This document shows, piece by piece, positions 1 through 11,838 of a DNA stretch of 64,000 nt. The DNA comes from Siphonodentalium dalli. Lineage: Eukaryota; Mollusca; Scaphopoda; Gadilida; Siphonodentaliidae. The translations under genes were made by a program, and so were the position numbers. The notes below the pieces were generated by a model. That model saw only the letters and a program-made list of their open reading frames with translations. It did no database searches and was not told where the DNA came from. The stretch covers positions 174,059,692 through 174,123,691 of the forward strand of contig CP136061.1 of assembly GCA_032622095.1 (NCBI GenBank), read 5' to 3'. Numbering within the stretch: the stretch's first letter is position 1; every line of letters starts with the position of its first letter.

Positions 1-245
1 CTACTTATTCAGGTGAAATCATTCCCTATTGGATATCGGTGGGGGGGGGGGGGGGTGGGTTATATTGATATTACTAGATGAATGGATCTCATAGATGGGG
101 ATTCACATTTGTTTTAATAAGGGCAGAGATAAGAGATTTAACGCTCCTCTATCCTGTTTGGTACTGGTGTAATAATATTTATTTCTAGGCAGCCTGGGTG
201 GGGCAATGTTTTTTGGCAACGGGGAAGGAGTTTAGAGGGGGTGGA
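1..245. repeat. Repeat family Q, first segment
   Basis: This segment aligns by eye with 11048-11290, sharing the stretch with tatattgatattactagatg and the later ttctaggcagcc region. A G-run of about 15 at 41-55 interrupts it. It is the left part of a dispersed repeat (Q) that resumes after the hAT insertion at 3416 and, after a second insertion, ends at about 6931. No gene is visible. Confidence 0.7.
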
Positions 246-267
246 GTTTTGACTAGGCCCCTGCGAA

Positions 268-352
268 TCGGGGATTTCATTTCGAATCGAATCTCGAATC
301 GAATCACGAGAATGATTCGCGAATCGAATCGAATCTCGAATCGAATCTACAC
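268..352. repeat. hAT subterminal TCGAATC array, left
   Basis: About ten overlapping copies of TCGAATC or GAATCGAATC follow the left terminal repeat, mostly as tandem pairs joined by tctc or acgagaatgattcg. Subterminal arrays of short words are usual transposase-binding sites in hAT elements; binding here is inferred. Confidence 0.8.
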
Positions 353-746
353 CTTTCGCGGACATCGAAAGTTTGCATGATTGTACCGGAGCAAAGTTGA
401 ACGAACACCATTAGATTCGTGTAAATCAAAAACAACTCGACGTGCGTATTATTTACGTTTCTTCTGAGTAAGAAATTAAGAATATAATATACTATTGTAG
501 TCATTTACATGGCTCGGTCCCTCGGGTTCAAACGTCGGCGTCAACCATTGCGCAAAATAGTCATACTTTTCAATAAAAACATCGACAAAGTTACGATGTG
601 TCGCGAGCTGTCGATTGTACCCCCGTGTTGATTAATGCGGCGTAACTCTATATAAACACGTTTGTGCAAATAACATGATTGTCACGTAGAGTTCTGTCCC
701 ATTGACCGCTTGTATCTGATTTGCCGCGAACAGTAACTTTTGCTGG

Positions 747-866
747 ATTTTTGACCGAAAATGAGCTTTTCTGACAACATACTCAGATATTATAACCATA
801 ATAGTCGATTATTATTTTTATATCTGAGTGTGTTGTCAGAAAAGCCCATTTTCGATCAGAAACTAC
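747..866. repeat. Long imperfect hairpin inside the hAT element
   Basis: The sequence gaccgaaaatgagcttttct (from 753) returns inverted near 838-858, giving arms of about 39-45 bases with four or five mismatches around a loop of about 28. It lies between the transposase 3' end and the TCGAATC array. It could be a nested foldback element or a structural part of the transposon. The 83-codon plus-strand frame at 761-1012 is a by-product. Confidence 0.75.
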
Positions 867-1004
867 AGTATCTGTGCAGTGAACGATTAACTTGGATACA
901 GGTACGACGCATCGTGTATGATGCAGGCCATGGCTGTCAATCAACTATCCTGAAATCCAAAAACATGTGGGTGTTGGAAATTGGAATAAAATTAGGAAAT
1001 GCAC

Positions 1005-1010
1005 TTTATT
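1005..1010 (-). terminator. Putative polyadenylation signal of the hAT gene
   Basis: AATAAA on the minus strand lies about 110 bases past the final stop of the transposase frame (1120-1122), in a region with no other minus-strand coding. It is the expected position for the 3' end of the transposase transcript. Confidence 0.45.
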
Positions 1011-1119
1011 AATAAATCGAAAAAACAAACAAAAGCCTGTCCGACTTTCCAGAATGAATGTTGATTTGCCATTTTGGGAAATTTGAAAATTGAAACAAAT
1101 AATTGTTCGTCCCGGGAAC

Positions 1120-3063
1120 TCATCGACGATGAAGTATCAGATCGGCATTATTCCTCGCCCATATCAGTGTTTCCGTGTTATATCGTGACATGCTATGTCT
1201 TTGGTCACTAATTAGGTTGCTCCCCGTAGAATTGACCCTTTCGGACGAACAGTTCGTAGCCTGAATGGATAAAATATCCTTTGCTGCTTCTGCAAGGAGA
1301 GGGTGTGATTCGGCGTGGTGCTTCCAGAAATTCAGTGGACTTTCAGATCTTGGTAGTAACGACATACGCTGGTAGGATTCCATCTCAGAATCTACTCAAG
1401 CGGTTAGTGAAGTCGCCTCTTCGCCTGTTTGACTCTGCTCTGTATGCCTAGCCTTTACTTCCTGGAACATCGTATCCATCAAACACTTTCGTTGGCCATC
1501 ATTATCTCGCGTATTGTCAACTCCAGTGGTGTTTTCTCGCTGTGAGCCCTGGGTTGGATTTTTTGACTTCGCACCGTCATCCACATGACCATGATATCGC
1601 AGACATGCCGCAATAAAATCCTTCACTGCCCCAATGCTCGTGACTCCTTTAAAACGAGGATCCAGGAAGTTTCCAGCTAGCAGATGGGGCCGTGTTAGGT
1701 CAAATCGTGATTCAAGTTCGGACAATAGTTTGTCTCTGAATGTTTTAACACCTGCTGCAGGCTCAAGACGCAACTCCTGCTTCAAGACATGGATACACGC
1801 CGGCATTATTGATACTGTGACGATCTTGTCGGCGCTTAATATGGAAGTGGCCTCGACTGTTGGTTTCAAAATGGGGAGAATTGCTTTCAAAACGTCGATT
1901 AATGGTTTAGTCAAAGCTGGTGGTGGAGTGGTAGCACAACTTTTTCTGGCTTGGGATTCCACGAGTGCCAAGGATATCGCCACTTGATTTCTCTCAAACC
2001 ATTCCATAAGCATAAATGTACTATTAAATCTGGTTGACACATCAAGTGGTGGATCAGACTCCTTGAGATTTTTCGTTTCACAACTTTCATTATTGGCTGA
2101 GCTGACTGGGTCTGAAGTTTGCGCTTGATGCTTATGTAATGCAGCCAGTCCGACGGTTGAGGCATTAAAAAATCCAGAAATCTTGTGTACCGCCTTTATA
2201 AGGTTATTTATAGCTGGTTGTGCATTCAGCGCTGCATTAATGGCCAGCTGTAGTTTGTGGGCAGCGCAACCCATCCAGGAAATTCCCAGCTGACGTGCTG
2301 TGCATGGCATCACATTCGTTGTGTCTGTGGTGGCGAACATAACCCTGCATAAATCCAACCCATATTTGACAAACTGAGCTCTGATTAGTTTCTCTGTAGC
2401 ATTTGCCGTGTGATCGGCTTCATTGTCCTCTAAATTTATCACGGACAAACATCTTGTGACAAACTTCCATTCGACGCTTACATAATGGATGGTCAGCACA
2501 AGATAATTGCTGTTGTTGTCGGACTTCCAGTGATCGAAAGTGACTGAAACTTTGGATTTCCCGATATCAGTTTTCAAATAGGCCTTCAAACTACCCTCCA
2601 TTGACTCTCTCAGGTCATTTACTTTTCTTGATAGCGTTGTGGGGTGGGGTGGCTCATAACTTCCTCCAGTGAGCACATCACACATTTTTTTGAATCCCTC
2701 GCCGGCCACAGACTCAAATGGTCTCCCATCAACGACAACAAATGTTAGAAGGGCTGCATCAAACTTTTTTTTTGTGTCGGGCATTATTATGCGTTTGGGG
2801 ACGAAATGTTGGCCCATCGTGGACTGTTTCTTGGGTGCAGAATCATCACCTACTTGCGAGTTTTCTGGAAGTTCAATTTTCAGCTTTTTAGAATTTTCCG
2901 CCTGTATCGTTCTCTCGAACAGAGCGGGGTGCTTCCGCTGGACATGCATCCTAAGGTGTGTTGTGGTACCCGTGGGTTGAACAGACAAAAGCGTGGGGCA
3001 GTGCTTACACGCATATTTCTTATCGCCTTTTAATAAGTTGAACAGGCAACGAAACTCAGCCAT
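1120..3063 (-). pseudogene. hAT transposase (ZBED-like) with one in-frame stop
   Basis: The first ATG in frame is at 3061-3063 (context accaaaATGG). The open frame runs 555 codons to a TGA at 1396-1398, then continues in the same frame to 1120. Residues 19-45 form a BED zinc finger (C19, C22, H40, H45). The core has the hAT pattern: PFE..GF near 115, an aspartate in VTFDHW near 177, a second in FATTD near 247, and CAAHKLQL near 266. The C-terminal dimerisation region, containing FWKHH, LLAEAAKDIL and SSER, lies after the stop (1120-1383). The SSER glutamate is probably the third acidic catalytic residue, so the truncated product should be inactive. With readthrough the protein would be about 646 residues, normal for the family. 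The single lesion implies recent death, recoding or a sequencing error. In-frame extension upstream to 3105 starts with TTG and is not needed. Confidence 0.92.
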
Positions 3064-3148
3064 TTTGGTTTTGTATTTGTAAACACGCGCCTCGGGAATT
3101 CCCAATTACGTCACTTCAATAGTCATTACAACATTACCTACCTTGGTT

Positions 3149-3158
3149 CTATTTATAG
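3149..3158 (-). promoter_or_regulatory. Putative TATA box of the hAT transposase
   Basis: On the minus strand this reads CTATAAATAG, about 85 bases upstream of the ATG at 3063. That leaves room for a transcription start near 3125 and a short leader. It is a motif match only. Confidence 0.45.
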
Positions 3159-3305
3159 ATTATTGGTCGATGCGGCGATCCGTTTGATCTCGATGTCTCG
3201 AGCCGCTCGATAATTTCTTTGTTCATAGGGCATAACAATTGGGTTGTTTTCATCGGGTTATGACTGTTGATTGCCTATATAAGTATATATGATGTCTGAT
3301 CATGA

Positions 3306-3390
3306 ATGATTCGAAAATATTCGAATCGGACAGTCGAATCGAATCGAATCGAATCAGGACGACCGATTCGCGAATCGAATCGAATCTCGA
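3306..3390. repeat. hAT subterminal TCGAATC array, right
   Basis: The right end has the same word, including four tandem copies near 3336-3355 and a block at 3366-3390 matching the left array (gattcgcgaatcgaatcgaa). The matching composition of both arrays supports their being functional parts of the element and not chance microsatellite. Confidence 0.8.
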
Positions 3391-3415
3391 AGCTTCGCAG
3401 GGGCCTAGTTTTGAC

Positions 3416-3883
3416 CCACTACTTAGATCAAAATTTAAACAGTTGAAAAGTTCATACCTGATATAACATTAGTTGTAGATTAGATGTTCACATCAAAAAT
3501 AGGTTAGAATTGTTCTCATAGTTTGGTTTGATTTTCCAACATGTATGTTTTTAAACCAACAAGTCCATATGTTCCTACTTCAGGTTTAATGTTGGACCAA
3601 ATTGGCCACAAATTTTAACTTAATGGGGTTGGTAATTTTCAAACGTTTGAGAGCTTGAAGTAGTGGTGTACCAGTTGTAAAATTAAACCTATTTTAAAGA
3701 GGGATCTGCAAAAGGACTTTTGTGAACTTAGTATTGTGGTATGGTTGTCTTCTTTAAAAAGTAAGAGGTTGGAGATTTGTCAGTGGTGTGTAATTAGAAA
3801 TTTCAAGTTGAAGAGCCCTGCTCATCTGAGAACCTCCAGCTATGTCCATATTTAGAACTACTTGTCTTAAGTGATATTGTCAC
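3416..3883. repeat. Repeat family Q, middle segment
   Basis: It continues Q after the hAT insertion and aligns with 11310-11750 (shared ttagttgtagattagatgtt and the later ccagctatgtccat stretch). It is interrupted at its right edge by element F1, whose TTA duplication starts at 3884. Confidence 0.75.
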
Positions 3884-3886
3884 TTA

Positions 3887-6846
3887 GGTGTCATCTCAAA
3901 ACTACTATCGGGAAATCAGCCTATTTCCCGATAGATCCCGATAGCATATATGTCTATCGGAAAATTATTGGAATATTTACATAGTCGATCGGGATTCTAT
4001 CAGAGTTTACTTTCATTTCGGAGTATCATAATCCGAAAACAACACTGCATGCTGTTTGGAAAGTTTCTGTATCGGGATTACTCTGGACTTTTATCGGGAT
4101 TTTATGTTTTATAGGCCTATCTTTATAATTGATTTAATAGTTTCCTAATATGAGAAATCGTCAGTATAAAGTTTTACAGTATCGGGAAACACGTGTGGTA
4201 GAATTATTATATATATAGATATACCGGTACTGTGGTGATCAGTGGGTGCTACAATATCGGTATTTTACCCGGACAATACACCCCCACCCATCGGGAAATC
4301 ATCAAAATCAAGTCGCGGGGTTCATACCCAAATATAAATGCAGTTGTATATACCATCTTCAGAGCTTGTGTTTGTAATATGTTTAAATACCTCCGACTTT
4401 TAAATAAAATTTATCTTATCTATCTTAAATAATCGGCGCTGCTCTCCGATCACAATTAATGCATGCACAATCGATTGCTTTAGAAATAAACTGACAGATC
4501 TAGATAATAATATACCGTTACGCAGTCTTAATATGAGATGTCGTATGTTCTATTTTTAGCCCGATTCCAGGAATTGGGGTCATCCATATTTACGTTTCTG
4601 GGAACAACACATGTGGCATGCAGAGTATAGGCCCATATATAATACATGCATGTAGTCATGCGTGAAGCCACTTGATCGTGCTTGTCTTGAAGAAGACAAA
4701 TCATTTTCAGATTTTACACAGTGAACGTAAAAACAATTTCAAACATGGGACAACTCCAGCGTAAAAAAAAATATCGGGCCTGTACGTATATTCCTAATAT
4801 ACATAGGCTTTATTGCAATTTGCAACAGAACATTTGATGTGGTCATTTTTGTTTACCAGCACATCGCAAACAACAAAACTCGCCAGTAGAAAGAAAAATA
4901 TAACTCCACAGTGGGTTAAACTTTAAGCATGAAATTTTGCTGTTATGCCCACATTCTGCATGGTCATTCAGTTTCGGGGGAGGGGTGTTTTAGATCGATC
5001 ATGCCATGAATCTCTACTCTGTTCTCTATGCTTTAGTCAAGAGTATAAAGATTCGTAACATGACATATGGGGGTCCTGCTTTATATGTATACTTTCAGCA
5101 TTAACAATTTAGTAGTAAATCCATAGTTTTTTCATGAATCCTAATATGGTAAATAAAGAGCGTCCACAGACCTGTGAAAATATGAATGGAAAATTCCATG
5201 CAAATCTGCAGTGCAAAATCATAACATTTAACTGACAATTAAGTGTGTTCATGGTCTGCTACCGTACATTCATTATGTTTTCTGTAATTACTACTAATTA
5301 TAGGCTGCATTGGTTATTTCGATAAGTTGACCATAGCCTAATTATGTTCCAACAGTGACAGTGTCAAATTTCACGATTGCATCATCAAGGTCAAGGTTTA
5401 AACACCTGGGTCACGATGCGATTTATTCGTAGTATATTTCGTCATCTTTTTCAAAAAGATGTCTTGCTTACTTTTATTTAGTTTGATTTCTCAAATGCGC
5501 GATGAGAAAGTACTTTTATCGACATTAAAAGCCATTCCATCGTTTTCAATTGACTTGATGACAATATTATGTCATATATGATGGGCATGATCGACACATC
5601 GAAATGTGCAGAGATCTATCGACCATAACTGGGTCAAGTACGAACATAAGGTGCATGAGGTTCTTGGAGGGTAAACATTTTTGTCAGCGCTGATTATTTT
5701 GTTCTTTGTGATTACTAATGTTCACATTCACTGCGCATTATCACTTAGATGGCCTCCAAGAAATTCGCCAAATTGTGATGTGAAAAATTAAAGAATTGAC
5801 TGCGTAAAACTTGTGTTATGTTTTATTTGAATTGCTTGTGTCAGTAGGCGGCAAGACAAATCATGTGCAAAACTCGCCATTTTCAAAAATAATGATTTAG
5901 CGCATTTCGTTATCTGCATTTTAAGAAATATCTTGTCAATTTTACATTGAGTATGATTGATAAAAAATACACTGGGAGAAATTATATTTATTTGCCGTAG
6001 TTTTGAGAACAAATTTATTCTTGAATGATGAATCGAAATCCTGGCAGCGCGAATTGTTTACTAGACCCTGATGGCGCCAAAAAATAAGCGCAAATCAGGT
6101 GGGGGAAAAATCAGCAGAACAATATAGTTCTCAAATATTGTTAAAAGAAAGCTACCTGCGATTTAAAATCAACTATTTGAATCAATGTGTAGTAATTATC
6201 GTAATCTTATGGCATTTATTTCACATGTTTGGTAAATTATTCGATTATTATCAAATATATATTTGATTGTTTTTCTCACATTCCCTTTGGACCAGTCTAT
6301 AGCTAGTGTTGAAGGGAAACTACCTTTTTGAAACTATTCCTTTTGACGTGTTCTTCATAGCATGTAGGAGATATGTGCTGTATGTATACATTGCAAAAAT
6401 AATTCAATGGACAATTTAATAACTTCGAATCAATACTTGAAACGTGTTGAGTTTTAACTCTTTTAAACAAGCTTCCACCCCCAATAAAAATGCGCTTACG
6501 AAGGATGCTATGGACGAATCCAAAAGTAAAGACAACACATTGAACCGGAAACAGAAACATATATATAAACAAAACAACATGCTTGATTCATCGATTATCA
6601 AAACAGACATAGGTCTACATTTTCGTGAAATAAATGTTAAAGTCATCGAAAACACGCCGTATCACTTTCGGACTTTTATCGGGAAATATTCGGGAAATCG
6701 GCGTGTTATCAGAATATTTAGATGCGTTGTCGGAATATTTTCGGGAAATCGCGACCGCTCTATCGGGATCTATCGGGATCTATCGGGAAAGTTAGAAGAT
6801 AGTTTTTGATTTATCGGGATACCAATAGTAGTTTTGAGATGACCCC
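3887..6846. mobile_element. F1 element, copy 1 (3-bp TTA duplication, PIF/Harbinger-like)
   Basis: The termini are ggtgtcatctcaaaactact and, at the right, the complement of GGGGTCATCTCAAAACTACT, flanked by TTA at 3884-3886 and 6847-6849. The uninterrupted Q copy at about 11745-11765 shows the empty site. Both ends are rich in the word TATCGGGA (3906-4000; 6670-6820). Three-base TWA duplications are typical of PIF/Harbinger elements, but no transposase frame is visible in this 2960-bp copy, so it is non-autonomous and the superfamily call is inferred. It is colinear with 20729-23724. Confidence 0.85.
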
Positions 6847-6849
6847 TTA

Positions 6850-6931
6850 CTGACTCTTGTAGTCTTCAGAGTCCCAGTCTTCTCAGTCTTTACAGTCTGG
6901 TGAGCGACACACAGTCATTGACTGTCTTGTT
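6850..6931. repeat. Repeat family Q, right end
   Basis: The tail containing ACAGTCATTGACTGT (6911-6925) and cttgtt is shared with 11755-11838, 13965-14038 and 28800-28890. The 15-base palindrome is the terminal feature of Q. It ends 56 bases before MDN1 exon A. Confidence 0.8.
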
Positions 6932-6987
6932 TATGAGCTCTATGAATATCACTATGAAGAATATATAACACATTTATTTTACTTCAG

Positions 6988-7181
6988 CTGTCACCTGCTC
7001 TCAGGAACAGATTCACCGAAATATGGTGCCCACCGACTACCTCAAGACTTGATATGATCAAAATAATTGAACATAATATAGTAACAGGTATTCAATTGTC
7101 AGATGATAGTGGACGCAGTGGTTTTGGCAAGGCAATGATGGATTTCCTTGATTGGTTTACTAGTATTAATCTAGGAAAAAG
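6988..7181 (+). CDS. MDN1: Midasin (MDN1) exon A
   Basis: This 194-bp internal exon follows a tttattttacttcag acceptor (AG at 6986-6987) and ends at AG|GTCAGT (GT at 7182). It begins in phase 0 with CTG and encodes LSPALRNRFTEIWCP, the arginine-finger segment that is highly conserved in midasin AAA modules, then a small-domain helix region ending DFLDWFTSINLGK. It leaves two bases (AG), completed by the A that opens exon B to give Arg. Midasin is a roughly 5,000-residue nuclear dynein-like AAA+ ATPase that strips assembly factors from pre-60S ribosomes. The preceding exon, which should carry Walker B and MNPGG-type sequence, is not in the window. Recognition is from motif memory, strengthened by the exact phase match with exon B. 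Confidence 0.9.
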
Positions 7182-7251
7182 GTCAGTACCATAGAATTTC
7201 TTTAAATATACCTCATATAACATAAATGCACAGAATTTACCTCTAGTTTTT

Positions 7252-8352
7252 AGCTCACCTGAGACGAAGTCTCCGGTGGAGCTATAGTCATCACTCCTAG
7301 TCCGTCGTTGTCCATCTGTCAGTCGAGCCGAGCCGTCCATCCGTCAACAATTCTTTGAACATCTTCTCCTCTGGAACCGTAAGACCGAATTGGTTCATAT
7401 TTGGTGTGGATGTTCCCTGGGTGACTCTCATTCAGATTTGTTCAAATGAGGTCACTGGGTCAAATAGTTGCAAAAGCAGGGCCACAACTCTATTCCTTCA
7501 TAGTAATTCTTAGAACGACTTCTTTTCCAGAACTATAAGGCCTAATGGGTTCATATTTGGTGTGGATGTTCTCTAGGTGACTCTCATTCAGATTTGTTTA
7601 AATGAGGTCACCAGGTTGATTAGTTGAGAAACCAGGGCCATAACTCATAGTAATTCTTATGACTTCTTCTCAAGAAATATTGGGCTTATATTTGGTACGG
7701 AGGGACCTTGTTTGACTGGGGTTCAGATTTGTTCAAATGGGGGTCACTGGGTCAAATAGGGGCTGAGCCAGGGACATAACTCTAAAAACAAAAAATTACA
7801 TTTTTGCATTTTGACCTTTAATTTTTTTTTTTAGACATATCACCTCATAACTCGAACAACTATGAACAGATTTCAATAATTTTTTGTATGCAATCTCCTT
7901 AGGATTGCCTCTCCGCATGATGGTAATTGCGGTTTGGTCCGACTTTTTAAAAAAAGTTACGCCTCATTTTCGACTTATTTTGACTTAGAAAATTCTATCC
8001 GACTTAATAACTTTAACAAATATGAACCGATTTCAATAATTTTTGGTATACATGCTTCTCACAATACCCTCTCTACATGATGCGGCTAGGGACTGGCTCA
8101 AACTGATTTTCGTAATATTACACTTCATTTTCGACTTATTTTTACTTAGAAAATTCTGTCCGACTTATTAACTTTAACAGATATGAACCAATTTGAATAA
8201 TTTTTTCTGTACAAGCTTCTTGTGTCACCATATCGATATCATTATTCCGAATTTTTCTTTAAAGTTAAAAATCTTTTTTGTTGGGTTTACGGATAATGCG
8301 GGTTGAATTTGCCATGGTGGGGGTATGCTAGCACTCGAGTGCACACCTCTTG
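7252..8352. mobile_element. Hairpin-headed element B, copy 1
   Basis: It opens with an imperfect hairpin (7252-7283; agctcacctgagac, loop gaa, return ending ggagct), then tatagtcatcactcc and a GTCC/GTCG-rich run. About 3-4 degenerate core units follow (catatttggtgtggatgttc; cagatttgttcaaatg). The right end has the palindrome GCACTCGAGTGC (8331-8342) followed by acacctcttg. It joins head-to-tail to copy 2. No protein is supported. The class resembles non-autonomous Helentron/pearl-type elements. Confidence 0.7.
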
Positions 8353-9351
8353 TTTTTAGCTCACCTGAGACGAAGTCTCCGGTGGAGCTATAGTCATCAC
8401 TCCTCGTCCGTCCGTCCATCCGTCCGTCGAGCCGTCCATCCGTCCGTCAACAATTCTTTGAACATCTTCTCCTCTGAAACCGGAAGACCAAATTGGTTCA
8501 TATTTGGTGTGGATGTTCCCTAGGTGACTCTCATTCAGATTTGTTCAAATGAGGTCACTGGGTCAAATAGTTGCGAAGCCAGGGCCATAACTCTATTCCT
8601 CCATAGTAATTCTTACAACGACTTCTTGTTCAGAACCATTGGGCCGATTTAACTAATATTTGGTATGGAGGGTCCTTGGGTGACTGGTGTTCAGATTTGT
8701 TCAAATGAGGTCACCTGGTCAATTAGTTGAGAAACCAGGGCCATAACTCATAGTAATTCTTACAATGACTTCTTCTAAAAACATATATGGCCGATTTAGC
8801 TTATATTTGGTACAGAGAGACCTTGGGTGACTTGGGTTCAGATTTGTTCAAATGGGGTCACTGGGTCAAATAGGGGCAGAGCTAGGGACATAACTTTAAA
8901 AACAAAAAATTTAATTTTTGCATTTTGACCTTTAATTTTTGTTTAGGACACATCACAGCCTCATATTTCTTACCTAGATTTTTCTTAGCATGTTCTTCAT
9001 CTGTATGGAGTTTGGTATTGTTTATTTTACCCCTTCCACTCTTGTTTTGATATAGAATTCATCCAAGACAGGGTTACTCAAACATTTTTCATCTGATCAA
9101 CACCAAATTTGGTATATGAATTTTTTACACTTATATACAGATCAAGTTAAAATATGGGTTTGATCCGATATATTTTAACAGAGTTATGGTCCTTTATAAT
9201 TCACACCTTTTGCTATGCACTATTAATTTTTAAGAGAACACTGAAGCCTGTATTATTGAAAAATCCAATTTATCATAGTGTGGTCACCTGATACTCTTGC
9301 TGAAGACTGCTTGCTTCAGACCAGTTTACCATCTGCCATTACAAGACATAA
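8353..9351. mobile_element. Hairpin-headed element B, copy 2, plus A-type core
   Basis: The hairpin at 8358-8389 is nearly identical to copy 1. The GTCC run is at 8401-8450, followed by core units that match 25450-26400 closely. From about 9050 the sequence switches to an A-type core (caccaaatttggtatatgaa; gggtttgatccga). This is the start of a roughly 2-kb segment duplicated at 25447-27230. Confidence 0.65.
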
Positions 9352-9790
9352 CATTAGCTAAACAACTATTCTACCAGAGTCTACAAGAATAAATAGGAAT
9401 AGTCCATTGTTCATTTCTCCAAGCCTGGACATAGTGTGTCTGACATTTGCAGAATGAAGTCCCCAGATGGTGAATTTAGTGTTGCTACCCCATACAGCAG
9501 GCTAGCATCACCAAATACACCCTCAATTACCTTATTCTGCTTAGGCCTCATCTTCTGGGACAATTTTTTTTTAAAACATGTTTTAAAATTTGAAAAAAGT
9601 GACACAATTATAACATCTGCAGAGTTATGAAACTTTACTCTTTAATGAAATTATGGAAACATTCCACCCCCCCCCCCCCACCCACCCCCTCCCACATGGC
9701 CCAGACCCAACCCTGCCATCAACCAACATCCCTTGCAATCCATATCACCTCTCAATTTAACACCTCTTCTCACCACAGAGGCATATATAT
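9352..9790. repeat. Insert absent from the paralogous segment, with half R module
   Basis: The paralogous sequence near 26420 jumps straight from attacaagacat to atatctgtaaagg, so about 430 bp here is extra. It holds one R hairpin (9449-9540), a C-run near 9668-9680 and a segment related to 59500-59640. No gene is visible. Confidence 0.6.
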
Positions 9791-9960
9791 ATGTAAAGGT
9801 ACAGGTCATTAATTATATAAACTGTCCAAATGACATGTATTATTCTAATCTAAACATATCTGTAGCAATTTAACAACAAACTGGTGCTCCCATGGTTAGG
9901 TGATGACTGACATTCAATGATACTGTGAATGGCTTTGATTTCTTCAAGTCTGGAAATAGT

Positions 9961-10482
9961 GTGTCTGACATTTACATAGTGAGGTCCCCAGATGGTGAAT
10001 TTAGTGTTGCTACCCCATACAGCATGCTAGCATCACCAAATACACCCGCCAGGGACCGAATTCTGCTTAGTCCTCATCTTCTGGGAAGTATCCTAAGTAT
10101 CAAATTGACAGTTTGATTTAGTCACTTTTTCCACCTGTTCAGTTTCAATGTCCCCCTAATTTGCAGAAGATAAAATGCATAAGTGAGGTGCTCAATGGGT
10201 GTGTATCACCAACTTCAACTGTAGGACTTCATTGATTTAGTCACGTTTTTCCACCTGTTCAGTTTCAATGTCCCCCTAATTTGCAGAAGATAAAATGCAT
10301 AATTGAGGTGCTCAATGGGTGTGTATCACCAACTTCAACTGTAGGACTTCAATCTGTTCCTTGGTTTTATTGGCCATTGAGGCCTAATCAGATTGAGGAT
10401 GAATTTGGTGATGCTAGCCTGCCTTACAGAATATTGTCATTAAATCCACATTTTTGGGACCTAATTCTGCAAATGTCAGACA
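9961..10482. mobile_element. R module, copy 1 (palindromes in inverted orientation)
   Basis: Outer ends GTGTCTGACATTT and AAATGTCAGACAT are inverted. Inside lie two R palindromes (9975-10065 and 10389-10470) with a spacer containing a direct duplication of about 120 bp (around 10115-10235 and 10236-10355). It is virtually identical to 26603-27124. Short open frames here simply follow the repeat. Confidence 0.65.
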
Positions 10483-10539
10483 TACTAAATTCAGGTTTGG
10501 CCATTTCATATTATTTTTTTAATCACCACTTATCCAGAT

Positions 10540-11047
10540 GAAATCATACGACTAATATTCAAAGAAAAATGGGGGTGGGGTATATATTGGATTAAATTTG
10601 TCTTCTATCTGTCAGGCTTCCATCCGTCTGCCTGTTGAGATGTCTGTCCATCCATCTATCAACAATTGATTTCTTCTCCATATTAAAGACCGAATGTGTT
10701 TATATAGTTCAGTGTGCATGTTCCCTAGGTGTCTCACAATCAGATTTGTCCAACTAAGTTCATCACATCAAATACATGTAGGTGCCAAGCCAGGGCCATA
10801 ACTCTTTCCCTCCATAGTAAGTCTTAAAACAGTTTTTTCTCAAGAACCATTGGGCCTATATAGCTTATATTTGGTATGGAGGGGCCTTGGGTGACTGGGG
10901 TTCAGATTTGTTCATGGGGTCATTTTTAGGAAATGAGGTCCCCAGAGGGTGAATTCGGTGATGTTAGTCCACCTTGCGGAATATTGTCATTAAATTCACC
11001 TGCAAAGGTCAGACACTAAATACAGACTCGGCTGTTCCAATACTAGT
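10540..11047. repeat. Degenerate B-type core and half R module
   Basis: A B-type core (ggccataactctttccctcc; ttggtatggaggggccttgg) is followed by a half R palindrome at 10930-11008. No gene is visible. Confidence 0.5.
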
Positions 11048-11838
11048 TTCTTAACCAGCACTTATCCAGGTGAAATCATACCCTGATTTTTCAAAGAAAA
11101 TTGGGGGGTATATTGATATTACTAGATGAATGGATCTCATAGATGAGGATTCACATTTGTTCTAATAGGGGCAGAGATAAGAGATTTAACTCTCCTCTAT
11201 GCTGTTTGGTACTGGTATAATAATATTGATTTCTAGACAGCCTTGGTGGGGGCAATGTTTGAGGCAATGGGGAGGGAGTGTAGAGGGGTGGAGATTTGAC
11301 CCCCTATTTTGATCAAAAGTTAAAAATTTCATGCCCGATACTAAATTAGTTGTAGATTAGATGTTCACACCAAAAATAAGTTAGAACTGTTCGTAGTTTG
11401 GTTTGATTTTCTAACATGTATGTTTTTAAACCATCAGTCCATATGTTTCTACTTCAGGTTAAACTGTTGGACCGAATTGGCCACAAATTTGAACTTTATG
11501 GGGGTGTCAGGTTGGTAATTATCAAACGTATGAATGCTTGAAGTACTGGTACCAGTCGTAAAATTCAACCTAAGAGGAATGTACAAAGTGATTTTTGTGA
11601 ACTTAGTACTGTGGTATGGTTGTCCTCTTTAAAAGGTAAGAGGTTGGAAATTTGTCAGTGATGTGCAATTAGAAATTTCAAGGTGAAGAGCCCTGCTCAT
11701 TTGAGAACATCCAGCTATGTCCATGTTTAGAACTTAAGTGATTCTGTCAAGTACTGACTCTTGTAGTCTTCAGAGTCCCTGTCTTCTCAGTCCTTACAGT
11801 CTGGTGAGCGACCCACAGTCATTGACTGTCTTGTTACC
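11048..11838. repeat. Repeat family Q, copy 2 (uninterrupted)
   Basis: This is the reference copy of Q, continuous through the two positions at which the first copy was split by the hAT and F1 elements. It ends with the palindrome in ccacagtcattgactgtctt. It supplies empty-site evidence for both insertions. Confidence 0.75.

Larger units (their letters stand above)
254..3407 (-). mobile_element. Complete hAT-superfamily DNA transposon
   Basis: The terminal inverted repeats are TAGGCCCCTGCGAA (254-267) and its exact complement (3394-3407). Both sides carry the 8-bp duplication GTTTTGAC (246-253 and 3408-3415). Eight-base duplications and TAG-starting termini are hallmarks of hAT elements. A related copy of the host repeat at about 11290-11310 is uninterrupted and carries a single gatttgacc, so it serves as an empty site. 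The 3154-bp element carries one transposase gene on the minus strand, broken by a single stop, and has arrays of a TCGAATC word inside both ends. Boundaries are certain; recent activity is inferred. Confidence 0.95.

Noticed and set aside
761-1012. An 83-codon plus-strand frame in the hAT element
   Set aside because: It is built on one arm and the loop of the internal hairpin and lies antisense to the 3' end of the transposase gene.
1634-1987. A 117-codon plus-strand frame
   Set aside because: A shadow of the minus-strand transposase reading frame.
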